Below, in pieces: positions 35,264-44,356 of a DNA stretch of 64,000 nucleotides. The notes beneath the pieces are model-generated. The model saw only the letters and a program-made list of their open reading frames with translations. It was not told the origin of the DNA and ran no database searches. This DNA is from Prado023 sp963774745 (GTDB lineage: Bacteria > Actinomycetota > Actinomycetes > S36-B12 > CAIYMF01): positions 1 through 64,000 of the forward strand of contig CAVZGE010000001.1 in NCBI GenBank assembly GCA_963774745.1, written 5' to 3'. The translations under genes were made by a program, and so were the position numbers. Within the stretch, counting starts at the first letter, position 1; each line of letters begins with the position of its first letter.

Positions 35264-35635
35264 TCAGGCGATCCCGAGGGTGACCGGGGCGACCGCCAGG
35301 GCGATCTCGTCCGCGGCCGCTGACGCGCCCTCCCCGCGCTGGCGGGGGAAGTCCGAGAGGTCGATGCGCACGTACACGCGCTCGCGCTCCTCCTCGGTCA
35401 TGCCACCCCAGACGCCGTAGGGCTCGCGTGCTCGGATCGCGTAGTCGGCGCACTCGACGCGCACCTCGCAGCGGGTGCACACCGCCTTCGCGGCCCGATC
35501 CCGACGCAGCCGCGCCAGTCCCCGCTCGTTCTGCGGATGGAAGAAGAGGTCCTGATCAGCGCCCCGGCAGGCGCCCACCTCCTGCCATTCCCATGTCGCA
35601 TCCATCGGCACCTGGGACAGGGGCTGCTGCGGCAT
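35264..35635 (-). CDS. WhiB-family iron-sulfur transcriptional regulator
   Basis: Predicted 123 residues. Four cysteines for a 4Fe-4S cluster: the one in GACRG, then CTRCEVRVEC. The turn GVWGGMTEEER and the preceding REPY are the WhiB signature for sigma-factor contact. The C-terminal tail (EGASAAADEIALAVAPVTLG) is unusual and lacks the basic DNA-binding motif seen in many WhiBs. Single gene with a long upstream region. Actinobacteria-specific family. Confidence 0.9.
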   Translation of the reverse strand: MPQQPLSQVPMDATWEWQEVGACRGADQDLFFHPQNERGLARLRRDRAAKAVCTRCEVRVECADYAIRAREPYGVWGGMTEEERERVYVRIDLSDFPRQRGEGASAAADEIALAVAPVTLGIA

Positions 35636-35998
35636 TACTACTCCGTTCCGGGCCCGTGGCCCACGGCGTGGATGTCGTGCTCCGGCAGTGTCGCGCGCTG
35701 ACCGCGTGCGTCCCCGGGGCGGTATGAGCCCTTGATCGGTTTCGTCTGCGGTGCTCGTCACGCTACTCACCGTGAAGGCAGATGTTATCCAACGAACGTA
35801 TGAAAGTCCACTAGTACGAAAGACCCAAATCTCACGGAGTGTGCAGATTCCGTGCATCCATCGTCGCAGCAGTCGCGAATCCGCGGCGGTCACAGGGGCA
35901 CCATCCATCACACTACGTCACCGGTATGCGGTGGGTCCTTCACCGGCCGTTCACCAAGGAGCGTCGTGACGCAAGGTGATCGGCGTACCATCAGGCAC
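35636..35998. promoter_or_regulatory. divergent promoter region of whiB-like and DUF3039 genes
   Basis: About 360 bp without a gene, with an AT-richer core around 35760-35850 (includes GTTATCCAACGAACGTATG). Just before the DUF3039 ATG, TACCAT (35986-35991) ends 7 nt from the start codon, a leaderless promoter. The long space suggests complex control of the whiB-like gene. Confidence 0.45.
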
Positions 35999-36274
35999 AT
36001 GACCGACGACCTCGATCCCCTGGAATCACCGGACCTGTCCGGCGGCACTGCCGTGATGGAACGGACCGAGAACACCGATGGCACGGGCGATCACGACCGC
36101 TTCGCGCACTACGTCGAGAAGCACAGGATCGTCGAGAGCGCCGTCATGGGCACCCCGGTGGTCGCCCTGTGCGGCAAGGTCTGGGTGCCCGGTCGGGACC
36201 CGTCCAAGTTCCCGGTCTGCCCGGAGTGCCTGAAGGTCTACAACGGGCTCCCCGCCGGTGGCGACGACCAGTAG
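35999..36274 (+). CDS. DUF3039 family protein
   Basis: Predicted 91 residues from the ATG at 35999. Acidic N-terminus, then HDRFAHYVEKHRIVESAVMG and TPVVALCGKVWVPGRDPSKF, followed by PVCPECLKVY. The conserved cysteines (CGK and CPEC) could hold a zinc. An actinobacteria-specific family of unknown function, usually monocistronic. Leaderless start inferred from the -10 box 7 nt upstream. Confidence 0.85.
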   Translation: MTDDLDPLESPDLSGGTAVMERTENTDGTGDHDRFAHYVEKHRIVESAVMGTPVVALCGKVWVPGRDPSKFPVCPECLKVYNGLPAGGDDQ

Positions 36275-36451
36275 CCCCGGATCGACGCACCGCCCCGGCA
36301 GCCCTGGGCGTGCGGCCGCTAAGGGTGGCTCATCCATCGGATAAGGCGGCGCGGCACCCCCCGGGGGTGCTGTCCGGTGCCCAGCCCGACGTGGCATCAT
36401 CACCGTGGGGTGAGGGGCCGGCGGGGCCACGGTCGACGCGGGAGGTGCGGG

Positions 36452-37990
36452 GTGCAGCATGGCGTCGAGCCGATCGCCACGTCCCGGGGGGTGCGCCCGG
36501 CAGCGATCCTGGCCGTGGTGCTCACCCTGGTCGTGGGGCTGCTGGCCCCGATGAACCCGGCAGCGGCGGTCGACCCGACCCCGACACCGCTGGTCACCGG
36601 ATGGCTGCCGAGCTGGGCCACCGACACCGCCATGGCCGCGGTCGAGGGCAACGCCGACCTGATCGGTGAGGCGTCGCCCTTCTGGTACACGGCCAGGGCC
36701 TCGGGAAGTGCTGTGGCCGTATCGACGACGATGAGTCCCGCGACCATCGCCGCCGTCCTGGCCAGCCTGCGGGCACGCGGGATCGCGGTCATCCCCTCGG
36801 TCGCCGACGGGTCGGCGGCCAGGGCCATGGCCGCGGTGCTCAAGGACCCGGCGGCCCGTGCGACCCATGTCAACCAGCTCGTCGAGCTGGCCACCGTCAA
36901 CGGGTACGACGGGATCGAGCTCGACTACGAGAAGTTCGCGTTCTCGGACGGCAGCTCCACGTGGGCCTCGACGCGGCCCGCCTGGGTCGCGTTCGTCAAC
37001 GAGCTGGGCGGTGCGCTGCACGGTGCCGGCAAGCGCCTGGCCCTGGCCGTACCCCCGATGTACGACGGGACCTACACCTCGAGCAGCGGCTACTGGGTCT
37101 ACGACTACGCCGGTGTCGCGCCCGTGGTCGACTCCCTGCGGATCATGACCTACGACTACTCGGTGTCCCGGCCCGGCCCGATCTCGCCGGTGTCCTTCCT
37201 CCGGCGGACCCTGGCCTATGCCGTCACCGCGTTCCCGGCCGCCCGGATCCGGATGGGACTGCCCGCCTACGGACGGCTGTGGACAGCACGCCGGGCCGAT
37301 GGGTCCCCGTCGATCACGGGGACGTGCCCGGCCACCGGCGTGCCCGGGACCACCAGCTTCACCACAGCCACGGCGATGACCTACCTGACCTCGGTGGCAG
37401 GCGCACCCCCGGCAGTGCGCTACGACGAGGCGACCGGGGAGATGGTGGCCACGTTCGCCAAGGAGTACGCGGGCCTCGACGCGGGCGGGATCGCCACGTC
37501 GTGCGTGGTCGACCACGAGGCCTGGTGGGTCGACGCGCGCGGGGTGGCAGCACGGATGCCGCTGATCACCGAGTTCGGGCTGGCCGGCGTGGCCGCCTGG
37601 CACCTCGGTGGTGTGGACCCGGACTCCTGGGCTGCCATGCGGGCGTTCGCGGCGGGGATGCCGTTCGTGGCCGTCCCGATCGTGGCCCCGGCCGTCACGA
37701 CCCTGGTCGAGGCGCGACCGTCCACGCTGGCGCCCAAGCGGGGCAAGAAGGTCACTGTCACGGTGCAGGTGACCCCGAGGAAGTCGGTGACCGTTCGCCG
37801 GCAGATGCTCGTGAAGGGCAAGTGGAGGACGATGTCCACGAAGCGGACCTCGTCCAAGGGTCGGGCGACCTTCACGTTCACGTGGCCGAAGACGAAGAAG
37901 AAGGCCACGCGGACCTACCGGATCACCAGCAGGAAGAAGGGCTCGGTGCCTGCCGGGAGCTCCACGACCTTCACGATCACCACTCGGTGA
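36452..37990 (+). CDS. secreted GH18-family glycoside hydrolase
   Basis: Predicted 512 residues from the GTG at 36452 with GGAGG 6 nt before. Signal peptide to about residue 40 (LTLVVGLLAPMNPAAA). Family 18 catalytic signature YDGIELDYEKF with the acid glutamate, plus SLRIMTYDYSV and MGLPAYGRLW, closest in style to YaaH/spore-cortex type members. The last 110 residues form a lysine-rich beta domain (KRGKKVTVTVQVTPRKSVTV) that may bind the cell wall. Probably hydrolyses N-acetylglucosamine polymers or peptidoglycan. Confidence 0.85.
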   Translation: MQHGVEPIATSRGVRPAAILAVVLTLVVGLLAPMNPAAAVDPTPTPLVTGWLPSWATDTAMAAVEGNADLIGEASPFWYTARASGSAVAVSTTMSPATIAAVLASLRARGIAVIPSVADGSAARAMAAVLKDPAARATHVNQLVELATVNGYDGIELDYEKFAFSDGSSTWASTRPAWVAFVNELGGALHGAGKRLALAVPPMYDGTYTSSSGYWVYDYAGVAPVVDSLRIMTYDYSVSRPGPISPVSFLRRTLAYAVTAFPAARIRMGLPAYGRLWTARRADGSPSITGTCPATGVPGTTSFTTATAMTYLTSVAGAPPAVRYDEATGEMVATFAKEYAGLDAGGIATSCVVDHEAWWVDARGVAARMPLITEFGLAGVAAWHLGGVDPDSWAAMRAFAAGMPFVAVPIVAPAVTTLVEARPSTLAPKRGKKVTVTVQVTPRKSVTVRRQMLVKGKWRTMSTKRTSSKGRATFTFTWPKTKKKATRTYRITSRKKGSVPAGSSTTFTITTR

Positions 37991-38035
37991 GCCGCTCCTG
38001 AGTCGTCGCCGCGGGGCTCCTGCGATGCGCGGGGA

Positions 38036-39745
38036 TCAGTCCAGGCACGCCGCCGGGAGGTCGAACCACAGGAGGTGGTCCAACGCGGCCGGCAGCTGCG
38101 CCTCCGGCCCCCGCGTCCGCGCGGCGGCGGCAGCCAGCAGCGTCCGGGCCTCGGCCAGGTGCGCGGCCAGCGCCCCCTCGTCGGCACGATCGTCGTGCCG
38201 GGGACAGATGAGCTCCCCGGAGTCGTCGTAGTGCACGTCGGCCAGGCGCAGCGGGGGCTCGACCGGCCCGGCGCGGTGCTTCCACAGCCCGGTCGCGAGG
38301 TCGAAGCGGTAGTCCTCCAGCAGGGCCCATCCGTCCCGGGCCAGCAGGTCGACCGCCTCGACGAGGTAGCCGAACACCTCCTCGGAGATGAAGTAGTTGA
38401 AGTTGACCCGGACCCATCCGGGCTTGATGCCCTCGCACCCGACCGAGATCTGCTCCTCGAACTCGGCGGAGCGGTCCAGGGAGATCCCCAGCAGCCGGTG
38501 CCCGTAGGGTCCCGCGCAGGAGCAGCCGCCACGGGCCTGGATGCCGAACACGTCGTTGAGCATGGCGACGATCGCGTTGTGGTGCAGGTAGCGCCCGCTG
38601 GGTGCGCGCACGGTGAACGACACGATGGACAGCCGATCGGCGGCGACGTTCCCCAGGACGCCGATCGCCGGGTTCGCCGACCACGCGGCGACGGCGCGGT
38701 GGACGAGGTCCTCCTCGTGCGCCCGGATCACGTCCGTGCCGACAGCGCGCTTGAGGTCGAACACCAGGCCGGCGCGGATCGACTCGATGATCGCCGGCGT
38801 GCCGCCCTCCTCCCGGTGCTCCGGGTCGGTCAGGTAGGTGTGCTCGGTCGGGCTCACGTAGGCCACGGTTCCCCCGCCCACGACGTCGGGCACCCGGTTG
38901 GTCAGCAGGTCCCGGCGCACGATCAGCAGCCCCGGTGTGCCCGGACCACCGATGAACTTGTGCGGGGACAGGAACACCGCGTCCTTGGCGGCGGCCGGGT
39001 CGCCACCCGGGTTCATGTCGATGTCGATGTAGGGCCCGCCGGCGGCGTAGTCCCAGAACGCCAGCGCCCCGTGGGCGTGCAGCAGCCGCGTGATCCCGTC
39101 GGCGTCGGACAGGATCCCGGTCACGTTGGAGGCCGCGCTGAAGCTGCCGATCTTCAGGGGCCGGTCGGCGTACCGGACGAGCTCCTCGGCCAGCCGGTCG
39201 GCATCGATGTGGCCGTCCGGGCTCTCCGGGATCAGGACGACCTCGGCGATGGACTCCCGCCACGGCAGCTCATTGCTGTGGTGCTCGAACGGGCCGATGA
39301 AGACCACCGGGCGCTGGGCCTCGGGGATCTGCGCGCTGAACCCGTAGCGCGCGTCCAGGTCGGCGGGGATCCGCAGGTTGAGGATCCCGATGAGCTTGTT
39401 GATCGCCCCCGTGGTGCCGGAGCCGGCGAAGATCACCGCCGTGGAGGCGTCGCCATTCACGCACTCGCGGATGATCCGGCGGGCGTCCTCGCGCAGCCGG
39501 GTGGTCTGCAGCCCGGTCCCGCTGGACTCGGTGTGGGTGTTGGCGTAGCGGGGCAGCACCTCGGCGCGGATGAAGTCCTCGATGAAGTCCAGGGCGCGAC
39601 CGCTGGCCGTGTAGTCGGCGTAGGTCACCCGGCGCCGGCCGTACGGGCCGTCCATGACCTGGTCGTCTCCGATGACCCCGGAGCGGATCCGGGCCAGCAG
39701 GGCCGGCTCGGGCAGGCCGTCGGCGGCCGGCGGGATCTGGGTCAC
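38036..39745 (-). CDS. class V aminotransferase-fold PLP enzyme (cysteine-desulfurase-like)
   Basis: 569 residues, longer than usual by about 150. YADYTASGRAL, NTHTESSGTG, FAGSGTTGAINKLIGIL, FEHHSNELPWRES, FWDYAAGGPYIDIDM and the PLP lysine in FLSPHKFIGGPGTPGLL follow the family order. A cysteine pair GGCSCAGPYG sits where desulfurases have their loop cysteine. The C-terminal 150 residues (GLWKHRAGPVEPPLRLADVH onward) are an extra domain. Could release sulfur or act as a lyase; specificity not readable. Overlaps the DUF2017 gene by 4 bp. Confidence 0.8.
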   Translation of the reverse strand: MTQIPPAADGLPEPALLARIRSGVIGDDQVMDGPYGRRRVTYADYTASGRALDFIEDFIRAEVLPRYANTHTESSGTGLQTTRLREDARRIIRECVNGDASTAVIFAGSGTTGAINKLIGILNLRIPADLDARYGFSAQIPEAQRPVVFIGPFEHHSNELPWRESIAEVVLIPESPDGHIDADRLAEELVRYADRPLKIGSFSAASNVTGILSDADGITRLLHAHGALAFWDYAAGGPYIDIDMNPGGDPAAAKDAVFLSPHKFIGGPGTPGLLIVRRDLLTNRVPDVVGGGTVAYVSPTEHTYLTDPEHREEGGTPAIIESIRAGLVFDLKRAVGTDVIRAHEEDLVHRAVAAWSANPAIGVLGNVAADRLSIVSFTVRAPSGRYLHHNAIVAMLNDVFGIQARGGCSCAGPYGHRLLGISLDRSAEFEEQISVGCEGIKPGWVRVNFNYFISEEVFGYLVEAVDLLARDGWALLEDYRFDLATGLWKHRAGPVEPPLRLADVHYDDSGELICPRHDDRADEGALAAHLAEARTLLAAAAARTRGPEAQLPAALDHLLWFDLPAACLD

Positions 39746-40305
39746 GTGCGGACGCCCTTCTGCAGCGCGTGGACCAGGCGGTCCTGGTGGTAGGTCAGCC
39801 AGTCGTAGACCAGGGACATCGCCCGCCGTGGGTCGTCGTCAGCGAGCCCGAGGAGCTCGTCGGTGCCGTCCTCGGTGATCCCCAGCCGGGTTCCCAGGGT
39901 CAGGCGCAGGTCGTTGAGGGCCCCGAGCCAGGCCAGGCACTCCTCCTGGGACAGCCGCGTCGGGTCGGGCCGTCCCAGCGAGGCTGCCGCCGTGCGGAGG
40001 TTCCCCAGCTTGCCGGTCCGCAGGTCGCGCTGGGTGAAGCGGCGGAACTCGTCGGCGTCGTCGGGGTCCTCGTAGGCGTCGGGGAACAGTCGGGCCAGCG
40101 CCGGGTCGTCCGGGCGCTGCGCCGTCGGGTCGATCCCGACCAGGTCAGCCAACGGGTCGGCCGGCTCGTCGGCCTCCGGCTCGGCGAGCATGGCGACCAT
40201 CTGATCGAGCAGGTCCGCCATGAGGCCGCGGTCGGGGTCGCCGAGGTGCAGCCAGACCTGGCCGTGGCGGTTGCGCCGGAACCCCGGCGGGTCGAGCAGG
40301 CCCAT
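39742..40305 (-). CDS. DUF2017 family protein
   Basis: Predicted 187 residues. MADLLDQMVAML helix, then an acidic linker and LARLFPDAYEDPDDADEFRR, followed by LRTGKLGNLRTAAASLG and CLAWLGALNDLRLTLGTRLG. DUF2017 is actinobacterial and typically follows clpS, as here (8 bp gap). Its function is unknown but the location suggests a link to ClpS-directed proteolysis. Confidence 0.85.
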   Translation of the reverse strand: MGLLDPPGFRRNRHGQVWLHLGDPDRGLMADLLDQMVAMLAEPEADEPADPLADLVGIDPTAQRPDDPALARLFPDAYEDPDDADEFRRFTQRDLRTGKLGNLRTAAASLGRPDPTRLSQEECLAWLGALNDLRLTLGTRLGITEDGTDELLGLADDDPRRAMSLVYDWLTYHQDRLVHALQKGVRT

Positions 40306-40313
40306 CGTGCTCC

Positions 40314-40607
40314 TCAGTGGTCCCGCGACAGGGTGGCCCAGAGGCCGTAGCTGTGCATCGCCGTGACATCGCGCTCCATCGCGTCCCTGCTCCCGGAGCT
40401 CACCAGCGCCCGGCCCTCCTGGTGCACGTCGAGCATGAGCGCCTCGGCCTTGTCGCGCGGGTAGCCGAAGTAGGTCATGAACACGAACGTCACGTAGGAC
40501 ATCAGGTTCACCGGGTCGTTCCAGACGATCGTCACCCAGGGCGTGTCGACGTCGGCCTCAGCGGCGACCTCCACGTCCTCCATCGGTGCGATGCTCACAG
40601 GCCCCAT
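40314..40607 (-). CDS. clpS: ClpS adaptor for ClpCP/ClpAP protease
   Basis: Predicted 97 residues. Core DTPWVTIVWNDPVNLMSYVT with the N-degron-binding NDP motif, then FVFMTYFGYPRDKAEALMLD, VHQEGRALVSSGSRDAMERD and a C-terminal helix with MHSYGLWATLSRD. It brings N-end-rule substrates to the Clp unfoldase. First gene of clpS-DUF2017-aminotransferase. Confidence 0.9.
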   Translation of the reverse strand: MGPVSIAPMEDVEVAAEADVDTPWVTIVWNDPVNLMSYVTFVFMTYFGYPRDKAEALMLDVHQEGRALVSSGSRDAMERDVTAMHSYGLWATLSRDH

Positions 40608-40641
40608 GGTCGCATCACCGGGGCGCGGATCGCCAAGCCGA

Positions 40642-41493
40642 TCAGCCGGCTGTGACCCACTCCGGGGTCTGCTCCACCAGGGTGACCTCCGGGCCGAGGA
40701 ACCGGCGGCCGAGACGGGCGAACGGCAGCGGGTCGCCGGTGGCCAGGAACCTGTGCACCGGCGGGGGCGAGTCGGCGGGTCGCCCGAGCTGGTGCGCGGC
40801 CAGCGTCCGGTAGACGTCCTTGGCGGTCTCCTCGGCCGACGAGACGAGCGTGACGTCGTCACCGCACACGTAGGAGATGACACCGGTCAGCAGCGGGTAG
40901 TGCGTGCAGCCCAGGACGAGGGTGTCGATGCCCGCGTCGAGCAGCGGGTCGAGGTACTCGTGGGCCACCTCGATCACCTCGTCGCCGGTGACGACCCCGG
41001 ACTCGACGAAGTCCACGAACCGGGGGCAGGCCTGCGACCGGATGGTCAGGTGCGGGGCTGCGGCGAAGGCGTCCTCGTACGCGCCGCTGGTGACCGTGGC
41101 CACCGTCCCGATGACCCCGATCCGCCCGTCGCGGGTGGCACGCACGGAGCGTCGGACGGCCGGCTTGATCACCTCGACGACCGGCACCGGGTAGCGCTCA
41201 CGGGCATCTCGCAGGACTGCGGCCGACGCGGAGTTGCAGGCGATCACCAGGGCCTTGACCCCGGAGTCGACCAGGTGGTCCATGACGTCCAGGGCGAATG
41301 CCCGGACCTCGGCGATCGGCCGGGGGCCGTACGGTCCGCGGGCGGTGTCCCCGACGTAGAGGATCGCCTCGTCGGGCAGCTGGTCGATGACCGAGCGGGC
41401 GACCGTGAGCCCGCCCACGCCGCTGTCGAAGATCCCGATGGGGGCGTCGGGATCGCCCACCCCGGGGCCGGCGATGGACGGTGTGAGCGACAT
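40642..41493 (-). CDS. murI: glutamate racemase
   Basis: Predicted 283 residues from the ATG at 41493. Conserved parts are IGIFDSGVGGLTVARSVIDQ, LYVGDTARGPYGPRP, the first catalytic cysteine in LVIACNSASAAVL, VVEVIKPAVRRS and the second cysteine in LVLGCTHYPLL. It makes D-glutamate for peptidoglycan. Divergent from the MBL-rph-rdgB operon. Confidence 0.95.
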   Translation of the reverse strand: MSLTPSIAGPGVGDPDAPIGIFDSGVGGLTVARSVIDQLPDEAILYVGDTARGPYGPRPIAEVRAFALDVMDHLVDSGVKALVIACNSASAAVLRDARERYPVPVVEVIKPAVRRSVRATRDGRIGVIGTVATVTSGAYEDAFAAAPHLTIRSQACPRFVDFVESGVVTGDEVIEVAHEYLDPLLDAGIDTLVLGCTHYPLLTGVISYVCGDDVTLVSSAEETAKDVYRTLAAHQLGRPADSPPPVHRFLATGDPLPFARLGRRFLGPEVTLVEQTPEWVTAG

Positions 41494-41593
41494 GACGCCC
41501 ATTCTCCCCACCGCGCGCCGGGCCGCGGTGCTGGGGATCGCTAGGGTTGCCCGCGTGTCGGGGCGGTTCGCCCCCAACGTCCAGGGAGGGCGC

Positions 41594-42349
41594 GTGCGGC
41601 TCACGGTCATCGGGTGTGCGGGTTCGTTCCCGAACCCGGGTTCGGCGGCCTCGTGCTACCTCGTGGAGCACGAGGGCACCTCGATCGTCCTCGACCTCGG
41701 CCCCGGGTCGCTGGGGCCCCTGGCGGCCGCCACCGACCTGCGCGCGCTGGACGCGGTGCTGCTCTCGCACCTGCACGCCGACCACTGCCTGGATCTGGCG
41801 GGCATGTACGTGGCCCGCAAGTACCACCCCGACGGCCCGCCCCCGCCGCTGCCCGTCCACGGCCCGCGGGGGACCGGGCGGCGCATCGCCGACGCCTACC
41901 GGACCTCGCCGGGAGAGCCGGTCGAGGGCCTGGAGCGGGTCTACCGGTTCGTCGACCACTCGCCCGACCCGCTGCGGATCGGGCCGTTCACGATCACGCT
42001 GGCCCGGGTCGAGCACCCGGTTCCGGCGTTCGCGATCCGCGTGGAGGCCGCAGGCGCGGCCCTGGTCTACAGCGGCGACACCGGTCCGACCCCGGCGCTG
42101 GTGGAGCTCGCCCGCGGGGCGGACCTCGCCCTGTTCGAGGCGTCCTTCCTGTCCGACGGGGACAATCCGCGGGATCTGCACCTGACCGCCGCGCAGGCCG
42201 CTGAGCACGCTGCCGAGGCTGGTGTCGGACGACTGGTCCTGACGCATCTCGTGGCATGGAACGATCCGATGGCGACGCTGGCCGAGGGGCGCAGCGCGTT
42301 CGATGGGGAGGTGGCCCTGGCCGCCCCCGGGATGGTGGTGGAGCTGTGA
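41594..42349 (+). CDS. MBL-fold (RNase Z-like) hydrolase
   Basis: 251 residues from a GTG at 41594 with GGGAGG ahead; an in-frame GTG at 41555 sits 7 nt after TAGGGT and would add 13 residues. Zinc motif SHLHADHCLDLAGM, then the histidine in ARVEHPVPAF, YSGDTGPTPAL, and LTHLVAW near the end. Position before rph and rdgB in one overlapping operon suggests RNA processing or nucleotide clean-up; it could also be a cyclic-nucleotide phosphodiesterase. Confidence 0.85.
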   Translation: MRLTVIGCAGSFPNPGSAASCYLVEHEGTSIVLDLGPGSLGPLAAATDLRALDAVLLSHLHADHCLDLAGMYVARKYHPDGPPPPLPVHGPRGTGRRIADAYRTSPGEPVEGLERVYRFVDHSPDPLRIGPFTITLARVEHPVPAFAIRVEAAGAALVYSGDTGPTPALVELARGADLALFEASFLSDGDNPRDLHLTAAQAAEHAAEAGVGRLVLTHLVAWNDPMATLAEGRSAFDGEVALAAPGMVVEL

Positions 42350-43086
42350 CCCGATCGGATGGCCGTGCGCCCGACGCACTGCGCGAGGTGACCTTCCAGC
42401 GGGGCTGGCTGGATCATGCCGAGGGCTCGTGCCTGGTCTCCTTCGGGGCCACCCGCGTGCTGTGCGCCGCGTCCTTCACCGCGGGCGTCCCGCGCTGGAA
42501 GAAGGGCTCCGGCTCGGGCTGGGTGACCGCCGAGTACGCGATGCTGCCGCGCTCGACCAACACCCGTTCCGACCGGGAGTCGGTCAAGGGCCGGATCGGT
42601 GGGCGCACCCACGAGATCTCCCGGCTCATCGGCCGGTCGATGCGTGCGGTCATCGATGTGGCGGCCCTGGGCGAGAACACCATCGTCATCGACTGCGACG
42701 TCCTGCAGGCTGACGGGGGCACCCGGACCGCGGCCATCACCGGTGCCTACGTGGCGCTGGCCGACGCCGTGGCATGGGCTCGCGGGAAGGGCCTGGTCGC
42801 CGCGGGGGCGTCGCCGATCGTGGACTCGGTCGCCGCGGTGAGCGTCGGCATCGTCGACGGGCAGCCGTGCCTGGACCTGCACTACGACGACGACGTGCGC
42901 GCCGACACCGACATGAACGTCGTGATGACCGGCTCCGGGCGGTTCGTCGAGGTCCAGGGGACTGCGGAGCGCGAGCCCTTCGACCGGGCTGAGCTCGACC
43001 GCCTGCTCGACCTCGCGGCCGCAGGCTGCCTCCAGCTGACGGCCCGGCAGCTGGCGGCCCTCGGCGCCCCCGGGGGGCGATCGTGA
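42346..43086 (+). CDS. rph: ribonuclease PH
   Basis: 246 residues from a GTG overlapping the previous TGA (GTGA). Hallmarks: VTFQRGWLDHAEGSCLVSFG, GSGSGWVTAEYAMLPRSTN, RIGGRTHEISRLIGRSMRAV and a central DCDVLQADGGTRTAAITGAY. A phosphate-dependent 3'-to-5' exonuclease that trims tRNA 3' ends. Translationally coupled to the genes on both sides. Confidence 0.95.
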   Translation: MTRSDGRAPDALREVTFQRGWLDHAEGSCLVSFGATRVLCAASFTAGVPRWKKGSGSGWVTAEYAMLPRSTNTRSDRESVKGRIGGRTHEISRLIGRSMRAVIDVAALGENTIVIDCDVLQADGGTRTAAITGAYVALADAVAWARGKGLVAAGASPIVDSVAAVSVGIVDGQPCLDLHYDDDVRADTDMNVVMTGSGRFVEVQGTAEREPFDRAELDRLLDLAAAGCLQLTARQLAALGAPGGRS

Positions 43087-43718
43087 CCCGACGGGTCGTG
43101 CTGGCCACCCGCAACGCCGCCAAGGTGGCCGAGCTGCGACGCATCCTCGATGCCGCGGGGCTCGACGTGGAGCTCGTCGGCGCCGAGGCCTTCGCCTCCC
43201 TGCCCGACGTGGCCGAGACCGGGACCACCTTCGCGGCCAACGCGCTGCTCAAGGCCCGCGCCGTCGCCGCCTACACCGGGCTGCCGTCGATCGCCGACGA
43301 CTCCGGGCTGTGCGTCGATGCGCTCAACGGCCTGCCCGGGATCCTGTCGGCCCGCTGGGCGGGCGGCCACGGCGACGACGAGGCCAACCTGGACCTCGTC
43401 CTGGCGCAGCTGGCCGACACCCCCGACGAGCGGCGCGGGGCGCACTTCTTCTGCTCGGCCGCCGTCGCCATGCCTCCGGGTCACCACGGGGAGCCTGGGG
43501 AGTGCCGCGTCGTTGAGGGCCAGATCGACGGGTCGCTGCTGCGCGAGCGCCGCGGCACCGGGGGGTTCGGCTACGACCCGATCTTCCTGCCGTACGGATC
43601 GTCACGGACGACCGCGGAGATGGACGCCGCCGAGAAGGACGCCATCAGCCACCGCGGCCAGGCCTTCCGGGCCCTGGCACCCGTGCTGGCCGAGCTGCTG
43701 GCCGCGGCCCGGAGCTGA
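43083..43718 (+). CDS. rdgB: XTP/dITP diphosphatase (RdgB/HAM1 family)
   Basis: 211 residues from a GTG overlapping rph's stop. Motifs VVLATRNAAKVAELRRIL, FAANALLKARAVAAYTGLPS, IADDSGLCVDALNGLPGILS and GTGGFGYDPIFLP, with MDAAEKDAISHRGQAFRALA at the end. It removes deaminated purine nucleotides from the NTP pool. Last gene of the MBL-rph-rdgB operon. Confidence 0.95.
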   Translation: MTRRVVLATRNAAKVAELRRILDAAGLDVELVGAEAFASLPDVAETGTTFAANALLKARAVAAYTGLPSIADDSGLCVDALNGLPGILSARWAGGHGDDEANLDLVLAQLADTPDERRGAHFFCSAAVAMPPGHHGEPGECRVVEGQIDGSLLRERRGTGGFGYDPIFLPYGSSRTTAEMDAAEKDAISHRGQAFRALAPVLAELLAAARS

Positions 43719-43740
43719 CGAGGGCTGCCGTCAAGCCGCG

Positions 43741-43822
43741 TGCGGGTGGCGGGACTCGAACCCGCATGTCCGTGGACACAGGAACCTAAATCCTGCGCGT
43801 CTGCCAGTTCCGCCACACCCGC
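43741..43822 (-). tRNA. tRNA-Leu (anticodon TAG)
   Basis: Minus-strand sequence starts GCGGGTG and ends CACCCGCA, giving a 7-bp acceptor stem. The anticodon arm CAGGA-TTTAGGT-TCCTG reads TAG (codon CUA). A long variable arm and the T loop TTCGAGT are present, as expected for a class II tRNA. CCA is not encoded. Confidence 0.93.
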
Positions 43823-43894
43823 GTGCCGCCATTGTCGCAGTCCGGGGACCGATCCCGGGACTGCCCGCGGCTGGGCGGGTGGTTGGATGGGGCC

Positions 43895-44350
43895 ATGCAG
43901 GTCTCGGCGCGCGTCGACTACGGGACGCGGGCGCTGGCCGAGCTGGCCAGCCGTGCCGACCAGCTGGTGACCGCCGAGGAGCTCGCCGAGCTCCAGGGGA
44001 TCCCGGTGAAGTTCCTCGAGGGGATCCTCACGCAGCTGCGCCGGGCCGGGCTCATCGTGAGCAAGCGGGGGGCCGAGGGCGGGTACCGACTCGCCCGACC
44101 GGCAGCGCAGATCGCGGTCGCCGACGTGTTCCGGGCCCTCGACGGCCCGATCGCCGCCGTGCGTGGGATGGCACCGGAGGACATGGCCTACCCCGGTGCC
44201 GCCGAGCACCTGCGGGAGGTCTGGGTGGCCACCCGCGCCGCGCTGCGGACCGTCCTGGAGCAGGTGACGCTGGCCGACGTGATCAGCGGTCAGCTGCCGG
44301 ACACGACCCGGGCACTGCTGTCCGAGCCCGGTGCGTGGGAGCGCCGGTAG
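43895..44350 (+). CDS. Rrf2-family transcriptional regulator
   Basis: Predicted 151 residues from the ATG at 43895. MQVSARVDYGTRALAELASR, ELAELQGIPVKFLEGILTQL and LIVSKRGAEGGYRLARPAAQ give the winged helix with the typical GGY wing. It lacks the three cysteines that bind iron-sulfur in IscR and NsrR, so a different signal is likely. Single gene beside tRNA-Leu. Confidence 0.85.
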   Translation: MQVSARVDYGTRALAELASRADQLVTAEELAELQGIPVKFLEGILTQLRRAGLIVSKRGAEGGYRLARPAAQIAVADVFRALDGPIAAVRGMAPEDMAYPGAAEHLREVWVATRAALRTVLEQVTLADVISGQLPDTTRALLSEPGAWERR

Positions 44351-44356
44351 TCCGGG

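Noticed and set aside
36900..37500. CRISPR array or prophage anywhere in the window
   Set aside because: No regularly spaced direct repeats, no cas genes, and no phage structural, integrase or terminase genes were seen; repeats found are either protein-coding tandems or the dispersed 34-bp element.
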